Assembly (NCBI GenBank): GCA_013001365.1
Contig: JABDMQ010000211.1
Coordinates: 1-9,361 of the forward strand
DNA: 9,361 bases
Reading direction: 5' to 3'
Source: Flavobacteriaceae bacterium
GTDB lineage: Bacteria; Bacteroidota; Bacteroidia; Flavobacteriales; Flavobacteriaceae
Positions 5,387 to 9,361 of the stretch are shown piece after piece. Under the pieces are notes generated by a model. That model saw only the letters and a program-made list of their open reading frames with translations, did not search any database and was not told the DNA's origin. The position numbers and the translations under genes are program-made. How positions within the stretch are numbered: position 1 is the first letter of the stretch; each line of letters begins with the position of its first letter.

Positions 5387-6507
5387 TATTAGCTCTGATA
5401 ATCATAACTGTTACCTATCTCGTTATTATTGGCCGATTTATTTATGGGTTCGACAAGGTGAAAGGATTTCAGCTACTGGACTCACATCCTGAAACCACTT
5501 TTACCATCATTATTCCTTTTAGGAATGAATCAGAAAACCTGCAAGACCTATTGAAGTCGCTTTCAGGACTTAGTTACCCTTCCGATAAGTATGAAGTCAT
5601 TCTCGTTAATGATGATTCTGAAGATAATTCATTGGATATCATATTGAAATTCCTTGACAGTAGCAAGATCAACATGAAGGTTATATCGAATGACCGAAAG
5701 ACCAACTCACCCAAAAAAGATGCCATCTCCACAGCTATCAATAAGGCCAAGAATGAATGGATTCTTACGAGCGATGCAGATTGCATTTTCCATAACGAAT
5801 GGCTTCTAACATTCGATGCCTTCATTCAGGAGAAAAAGCCAGAAATGGTGGTTGGACCAGTGACATATGATATTGATCATTCTCTTTTTGAGCGATTTCA
5901 GTTTATGGATTTCATGAGCTTAGCTGGGGCTACTATAGGTGCTTTTGGCATCAATAAACCATTTCTTTGTAATGGCGCCAATCTAGCCTATAAAAAAGAG
6001 GCGTTTCTTGAACTGAACGGTTTTTCTGGGAGTAAGGATATTGCTTCTGGAGATGACATTTTCCTTTTGGAAAAATTCGTCGAACACGTTCCTCAAGAGG
6101 TACAATATCTAAAAAGCAAGCAGGCCATGGTTACAACAAAGGCTCAAGCAACCTGGTCGTTACTTGTCGCACAACGAAAAAGATGGGCAGCCAAGACCTC
6201 ATCTTATGGCAATGCATTCTCCAAAATCGTAGCTGCTATTGTTTTGCTGATGAATTTTTCTCTTTTAGCCGCTTTGTTCCTAGCATTTTTCAATGTTTTT
6301 AGTTTTAAGACAATAGGCTATGTCTTCCTGGTCAAATTCTGGATCGATCTTTGGCTAATTCAAAAAACAGCTCAATTCCTGGAGGCAAGTCAACATTTAA
6401 GGCCCTATGTTCTTGTAAGTCTTTTCTATCCGATTTTCAATGTCTATATCGCACTGTCAGCATGGTATGGTGGCTATCAGTGGAAAGGGAGAACCTTCGA
6501 GAAATAA
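5383..6507 (+). CDS. Membrane-bound family 2 glycosyltransferase
   Basis: A 374-residue GT2 enzyme. An N-terminal hydrophobic segment (residues 1-20) anchors it. The GT-A domain begins with FTIIIPFRNESENL (40-53) and carries NDDSED (76-81) for nucleotide binding, DAD (131-133, the metal-binding DxD), CNGANLAY (196-203), SGDD (222-225, acceptor-site acidic residues) and QRKRW (264-268, the processive-type QxxRW motif). Two or three C-terminal membrane segments follow (about 281-304, 310-326 and 341-361). It should transfer sugar from a nucleotide-sugar to an acceptor at the cytoplasmic membrane face. QxxRW occurs in both processive synthases and lipid glycosyltransferases, so the product cannot be fixed; coupling to the MprF-like gene (ATGA overlap) favours a lipid-linked or glycolipid product. 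All key residues are intact. Confidence 0.92.
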   Translation: MILALIIITVTYLVIIGRFIYGFDKVKGFQLLDSHPETTFTIIIPFRNESENLQDLLKSLSGLSYPSDKYEVILVNDDSEDNSLDIILKFLDSSKINMKVISNDRKTNSPKKDAISTAINKAKNEWILTSDADCIFHNEWLLTFDAFIQEKKPEMVVGPVTYDIDHSLFERFQFMDFMSLAGATIGAFGINKPFLCNGANLAYKKEAFLELNGFSGSKDIASGDDIFLLEKFVEHVPQEVQYLKSKQAMVTTKAQATWSLLVAQRKRWAAKTSSYGNAFSKIVAAIVLLMNFSLLAALFLAFFNVFSFKTIGYVFLVKFWIDLWLIQKTAQFLEASQHLRPYVLVSLFYPIFNVYIALSAWYGGYQWKGRTFEK

Positions 6508-6535
6508 GGGTCTTTTTAATATTTTGTTAACTTTA

Positions 6536-6548
6536 CTTGAATTTCAAG
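6536..6548. repeat. Short palindrome CTTGAA-T-TTCAAG ahead of the beta-barrel gene
   Basis: CTTGAA (6536-6541) and TTCAAG (6543-6548) are perfect inverted arms around one T, eleven bases ahead of the ATG at 6560 and inside the only noticeable gap (52 bp) of the plus-strand gene group. It could be an operator or a small mRNA hairpin at the translation start. It could also be chance, given its size. Confidence 0.3.
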
Positions 6549-6559
6549 CCCAAATCGAA

Positions 6560-7438
6560 ATGAGAACAGTACTTATTATAGCATTGGTGATTTGCTGTGC
6601 CACACCACTTCAAGCACAGGAAACCTATACCGTAAATGGCGAATCATACATACTTAAGACAGAAGTAAGTAGTACGATAGATCTTTTATGGAACATCATT
6701 GACAATAATTACAGGTATTTTTTAAGGAAGGATAACACTATAAAAGAACTTGTAAATACCAAAAATGATAACGGAAAATACAATGAGGAATACCTGAATA
6801 CCTTGAAAGAATTCATGGCCGATTCCGAGATGGATTTTAGCAAGGTGAAGCTTTTGCTCTATAGCCTTAAGGATTTCGTAAATACTTACAATGCTGCTAT
6901 TGATCCTAGTTATGTTTACAATACTAAAAAGATATCAGTTAAAACCCGTTTAGGTTTTTCTGGAGGAATTACGAACAACCCCTTTGTTGATGGTCCAGAG
7001 AATGACATAACACCACTTCTTGCAGCAGAACTTGAGTTGTATGATGACAATACGGCAAGAAGGCATGGCGCATTCTTAGGATTGAGGCATGCTTTTGAAA
7101 ATGAAACACTCAACTATTCTGTCACCGAATTATCCTTAGGATACAGATATCGATTCATTTTACAGGAAAAATTCAATATATATGCTAATCTGAAATTAGC
7201 CACCTTTAGCGCATCAAAAGGCAATTTCAGTTATACGGATAGCATGAATCAAATTGTGACCGAAGAGCGGTCCAATAGTAATTTTGATGCACCAGTAATA
7301 TTCGGTCTTGGTGCAGACATCAAAGTTGGCGAAAACGGATTTTTAACCCTATCTTACGGCGAATTATTTGCCTTGTTCCTAGAGAATCAAGGTAACTTTT
7401 CAACCGACCTCAGTGTTGGCTACAAGTTCAATTTATAG
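6560..7438 (+). CDS. Exported protein with C-terminal outer-membrane beta-barrel
   Basis: A 292-residue protein. Residues 1-20 (MRTVLIIALVICCATPLQAQ) are a signal peptide, which fixes the start at the ATG at 6560; a longer reading frame from 6440 only adds residues overlapping the glycosyltransferase gene. Residues about 20-130 look mostly helical and charged (STIDLLWNIIDNNYRYFL, NEEYLNTLKEFMADSEMDF, VKLLLYSLKDFVNTYNAA), and I recognise no domain there. From about residue 135 the sequence turns into alternating strands (VKTRLGFSGGI, LLAAELELYD, GAFLGLRHAF, VTELSLGYRYRF, FNIYANLKLATF, PVIFGLGADIKVG, GFLTLSYGELFALF, DLSVGYKFNL), with a C-terminal aromatic-hydrophobic end typical of outer-membrane barrels. 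Its stop TAG overlaps the GTG start of the next gene by one base. Function unknown. Confidence 0.85.
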   Translation: MRTVLIIALVICCATPLQAQETYTVNGESYILKTEVSSTIDLLWNIIDNNYRYFLRKDNTIKELVNTKNDNGKYNEEYLNTLKEFMADSEMDFSKVKLLLYSLKDFVNTYNAAIDPSYVYNTKKISVKTRLGFSGGITNNPFVDGPENDITPLLAAELELYDDNTARRHGAFLGLRHAFENETLNYSVTELSLGYRYRFILQEKFNIYANLKLATFSASKGNFSYTDSMNQIVTEERSNSNFDAPVIFGLGADIKVGENGFLTLSYGELFALFLENQGNFSTDLSVGYKFNL

Positions 7439-8178
7439 TGAGTCGATTCAATTACAAGACATCCAATCCTGCCTTTACTAGCTACTTCTGGGATGGAGGC
7501 AGCGGTTCCTCAGAAAAAATGACCGTTACAGGCATTTTCATTAAATCCCTTGCCATGATCCTTATCATTGCTTCAATGACCGTGTATGTCTGGGATCTGT
7601 ACACCTCAGGGGTCAATATTAAATGGTACACGTATGGTGGGATGTTAGCAGCCATTGTGTGTAGTATCCTTATATCCTTCAAAAGACATTGGGCGCATAT
7701 TTTAGTGCCTATTTATGCTATTTCCAAAGGACTTTTCCTGGGTGGTATTAGCTCATGGGCACATGCAAGGTTCCCTGATCTTCCGTACCAAGCAGTTGGC
7801 GTTACCATTGTTACTTTTTTCGTCATTCTCTTTCTATATCAAACACGAATAATCGTAGTCACAAAACAGCTGCGAAGCATTATCATTACGTCGGCAGCAA
7901 CGATATTCATGATTTATATTATTTCTTGGATATTGCGATTTTTCGGGATTCAGACACCTTTTATATGGGGAACATCATGGATTGCTATAGGTTTCAATGT
8001 CATAGCAGCCATTGTCGCCTCGTTTACCTTATTGCTGGATTTCGATTATATCGAACGCCATAAGAACAAAGCACCAAAATACAAGGAATGGCTGGCTACT
8101 TGGGGACTTTTGGTATCATTGGTTTGGTTGTACTACGAAACGCTTAGGTTATTGAAAAAACTCGCTATTCGATTCTAG
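7438..8178 (+). CDS. Bax inhibitor-1/YccA-like membrane protein
   Basis: A 246-residue polytopic inner-membrane protein of the bacterial Bax inhibitor-1-like family (PF12811). The N-terminus KTSNPAF followed by EKMTVTGIFIKS is typical, then about seven transmembrane segments (near 27-50, 58-76, 81-103, 110-126, 137-157, 163-185, 209-227), an acidic DFDYIERHKNKAPKYKEW loop (about 199-216) before the last helix, and the characteristic C-terminus TWGLLVSLVWLYYETLRLLKKLA. Relatives in the BI-1 superfamily have been described as pH-sensitive calcium leak channels; whether this holds here is unknown. The start is GTG at 7438, sharing its G with the stop of the upstream gene (TAGTG), which supports coupling. 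Its stop codon shares CTAG (8175-8178) with the convergent lipoprotein gene. Confidence 0.92.
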   Translation: MSRFNYKTSNPAFTSYFWDGGSGSSEKMTVTGIFIKSLAMILIIASMTVYVWDLYTSGVNIKWYTYGGMLAAIVCSILISFKRHWAHILVPIYAISKGLFLGGISSWAHARFPDLPYQAVGVTIVTFFVILFLYQTRIIVVTKQLRSIIITSAATIFMIYIISWILRFFGIQTPFIWGTSWIAIGFNVIAAIVASFTLLLDFDYIERHKNKAPKYKEWLATWGLLVSLVWLYYETLRLLKKLAIRF

Positions 8179-8678
8179 TTTACGGAAATGACTACCGGCA
8201 AGGTAAACTGCGTATTTACTTGCTGCCCTCTTTTTATTGCCGGGAATATCTTAGGCAATGAATCCGTACAATTATAAAGAGCCTCAGTTAAATTTGGCAG
8301 TTCTTCAAGAGTTTCGTCTTTAGCAATGATCTTTTTTATGGAAGCCTTACCATCTTCAGTTATGACTATTGTTAACTGTAAGGTGTCACTAACATCATTA
8401 CTAACAACAAATTTTTGATTCTCAAGATGGTTAGTAATGTGTTTGGTAACGATATTTGCAAAGCACTGTTTTTTATCGACTTTACTCGCGGAAGAATCAC
8501 AGGCCTCAAAAGATGGATAATCATCTACTTCATTCCAATTGAAGGTTTGTAACTCTTCTTGAAGGATGTCCTCAGTGGAGGTCTTTTTTACATCAAAATA
8601 ATTACAAGATGAAAATACTAAGAGTAGCAGAAGGATATATATGGATTTAATGTATTTGTCGTAATCGATCATGTTCAT
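8175..8678 (-). CDS. Lipoprotein with TonB C-terminal-like domain
   Basis: A 167-residue protein from the ATG at 8678; an ATG at 8672 is equally possible, while a TTG start at 8711 would put eleven extra residues ahead of the signal peptide. The signal peptide is type II: KYIKSIYILLLLLVFSSC with lipid-modified C25. After a short linker it carries PSFEAC and KKQCF (C60 and C72), the pattern P-x-F-x-x-C...K-x-C-F often seen just before TonB C-terminal domains in Bacteroidota. The C-terminal part (LTIVITEDGKASIKKIIAKDE, then LPKIFPAIKRGQQVNTQFTLPVVISVN) fits that fold. It lacks the proline-rich spacer and transmembrane anchor of a real energy transducer, so it is probably a periplasmic-facing lipoprotein using the fold for binding. 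It stands alone, divergent from the DUF456 gene and convergent with the BI-1 gene. Confidence 0.82.
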   Translation of the reverse strand: MNMIDYDKYIKSIYILLLLLVFSSCNYFDVKKTSTEDILQEELQTFNWNEVDDYPSFEACDSSASKVDKKQCFANIVTKHITNHLENQKFVVSNDVSDTLQLTIVITEDGKASIKKIIAKDETLEELPNLTEALYNCTDSLPKIFPAIKRGQQVNTQFTLPVVISVN

Positions 8679-8747
8679 TGCTAAACTTCGATTTAAATGT
8701 AACAATTTCAAAGTGATCTCGTCAAATAATCGAACTCAAATTAATAT

Positions 8748-9248
8748 ATGGACATCTTATTATTACTTCTTGGCCTTTTATTTGTCATTCTGGGCATCAT
8801 TGGCAGTTTTTTGCCCGTACTCCCGGGACCGTTGACGGGATGGGTCGGTTTGCTTATCCTGCACTTTTCTGATGCGGTACCTATGGACACCACCTTTTTA
8901 GGTATTACATTGGCAGTAGCCATTGCCATTTGGATCCTCGATTACATCATTCCGGTGCTAGGAACGAAGAAGTTTGGTGGTAGTCGCGCTGGAATGATAG
9001 GTACATTCCTAGGTTTGATCATAGGTCTCATTGCACCAATTCCGTTTGGTATCATCATTGGTCCATTCGTTGGTGCCTTGATAGGAGAATTGATTCATCA
9101 ATCGGATACAGATAAAGCGATAAAAGCCGCTTTTGGATCCTTCATAGGATTCATCACAGGAACTTTCTTGAAGTTCATTGTTGCAGTGATCTATTTTGGA
9201 CTTTTCGTGAAAATAGCCTTCTGGGATTTCGGAAGTGCCTTCATTTAA
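8748..9248 (+). CDS. DUF456 integral membrane protein
   Basis: A 166-residue, almost entirely hydrophobic and glycine-rich protein matching DUF456 (PF04306). Segments are LLLLLGLLFVILGIIGSFLPVLPGP with the conserved PVLPGP turn, GWVGLLILHF, LGITLAVAIAIWILDYIIP, a polar loop KKFGGSRAG, then the glycine-zipper-like stretch GTFLGLIIGLIAPIPFGIIIGPFVGALIGELI with repeated GxxxG spacing, and a last hydrophobic segment near the C-terminus. The polar HQSDTDKAIKAAFGSFIGFITG part is also typical. The ATG at 8748 is the first in frame. It is divergent from the lipoprotein gene over a 69-bp gap (8679-8747), in which I see no convincing promoter match. The molecular function is unknown; the glycine-rich repeats suggest tight helix packing or oligomerisation. 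Confidence 0.92.
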   Translation: MDILLLLLGLLFVILGIIGSFLPVLPGPLTGWVGLLILHFSDAVPMDTTFLGITLAVAIAIWILDYIIPVLGTKKFGGSRAGMIGTFLGLIIGLIAPIPFGIIIGPFVGALIGELIHQSDTDKAIKAAFGSFIGFITGTFLKFIVAVIYFGLFVKIAFWDFGSAFI

Positions 9249-9300
9249 TAGGGTTATAATTTAAGAACCCTATGCTAACCAAGAATGGTTTCACATAGGG
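9248..9300 (+). terminator. Two mutually exclusive hairpins after the DUF456 gene
   Basis: ATAGGGTT (9248-9255) can pair with AACCCTAT (9266-9273) around a 10-nt loop. The segment CCCTATG (9268-9274) can instead pair with CATAGGG (9294-9300), and inside that second structure AACCA (9277-9281) pairs with TGGTT (9286-9290) around AGAA. The two structures compete for the same central CCCTAT. No U-tract follows, so this is not a standard intrinsic terminator, although Bacteroidota often have hairpins without one. It begins at the DUF456 stop codon. Confidence 0.45.
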
Positions 9301-9315
9301 CCGTCTTAAATTGCT

Positions 9316-9360
9316 ATTAATCAACAAATAATCTCGAGGGATTAATTAATTGTCTGTTGA
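9316..9360. repeat. Nested inverted repeats at the right edge
   Basis: TCAACA (9321-9326) and TGTTGA (9355-9360) flank TAATC (9329-9333) and GATTA (9340-9344), which surround TCGAGG; ATTAATC (9316-9322) can also pair with GATTAAT (9340-9346). The stretch 9249-9361 has no ORF that I can support. It could be the leader or operator region of a gene beyond the window, but the element may be cut by the window edge. Confidence 0.3.
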
Positions 9361-9361
9361 C

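Noticed and set aside
5574..5825. Minus-strand reading frame of 83 codons within the glycosyltransferase
   Set aside because: It lies opposite the conserved GT2 catalytic motifs, which explain the sequence.
6440..6559. Longer N-terminus of the second beta-barrel gene
   Set aside because: The residues overlap the glycosyltransferase gene and precede a perfect signal peptide that begins at the ATG at 6560.
8679..8711. TTG start of the lipoprotein gene at 8711
   Set aside because: It would place eleven extra residues ahead of the signal peptide; two ATG codons (8678 and 8672) give a normal lipoprotein signal.
1..9361. Mobile element, prophage, CRISPR, tRNA, rRNA or known riboswitch
   Set aside because: No transposase or integrase, no regularly spaced repeats, no tRNA-like cloverleaf and no riboswitch core that I could recognise on either strand.

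Overview
This 9.4-kb window is AT-rich chromosomal DNA that looks like a flavobacterium (Bacteroidota, probably Flavobacteriaceae). The evidence is the gene families present (a DUF4230 protein, an MmcQ/YjbR protein, a TonB-C-like lipoprotein with the P-x-F-x-x-C signature, a Bacteroidota-type cyclase), the near absence of Shine-Dalgarno sequences, and a match to the Bacteroidota promoter consensus (TTG, then TAnnTTTG). I see no mobile element, CRISPR array, tRNA or rRNA; this reads as ordinary core genome with tightly packed genes.

Layout. Positions 1-120 hold the 5' end of a secreted protein gene on the minus strand, preceded by a 215-bp AT-rich intergenic region (121-335) with a candidate promoter and a 16-bp perfect palindrome. 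Positions 336-4386 are one compact minus-strand operon, transcribed right to left: outer-membrane beta-barrel protein, ruvC, hemW, cyclase-family hydrolase, DUF4230 membrane-anchored protein, MmcQ/YjbR-family protein. Its genes overlap or lie within a few bases of each other. Its likely promoter (4435-4468) lies inside the start of the divergent gene. Positions 4415-8178 are a plus-strand group: an MprF-type (LPG synthase TM) integral membrane protein, a membrane-bound GT2 glycosyltransferase, an outer-membrane beta-barrel protein and a Bax inhibitor-1-like membrane protein. A lipoprotein with a TonB-C-like domain (8175-8678, minus) converges on this group, with both stop codons sharing one CTAG. 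A DUF456 membrane protein (8748-9248, plus) follows, and the window ends in 113 bp of noncoding DNA rich in overlapping inverted repeats.

The most striking point is the ruvC/hemW junction at 3177-3200. HemW's conserved N-terminus, including its radical-SAM CxxxCxxC cluster motif, is intact in the sequence but has no ATG, GTG, TTG or CTG in frame ahead of it. At the place where a TAATG stop/start overlap would be expected, the sequence reads TAATC. Directly before the ruvC stop codon is a perfect -1 slippery heptamer, A AAA AAA, and a -1 shift there leads straight into the hemW frame. HemW may therefore start at an AUC codon, be made as a RuvC-HemW frameshift fusion, or the sequence may contain an error. 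Starting at the first conventional start codon (TTG at 3107) would remove the iron-sulfur motif.

Functionally the window mixes Holliday-junction resolution (RuvC), heme delivery (HemW) and envelope functions (two beta-barrels, glycosyltransferase with MprF-like partner, lipoprotein, several small membrane proteins). The roles of most envelope genes are family-level guesses.
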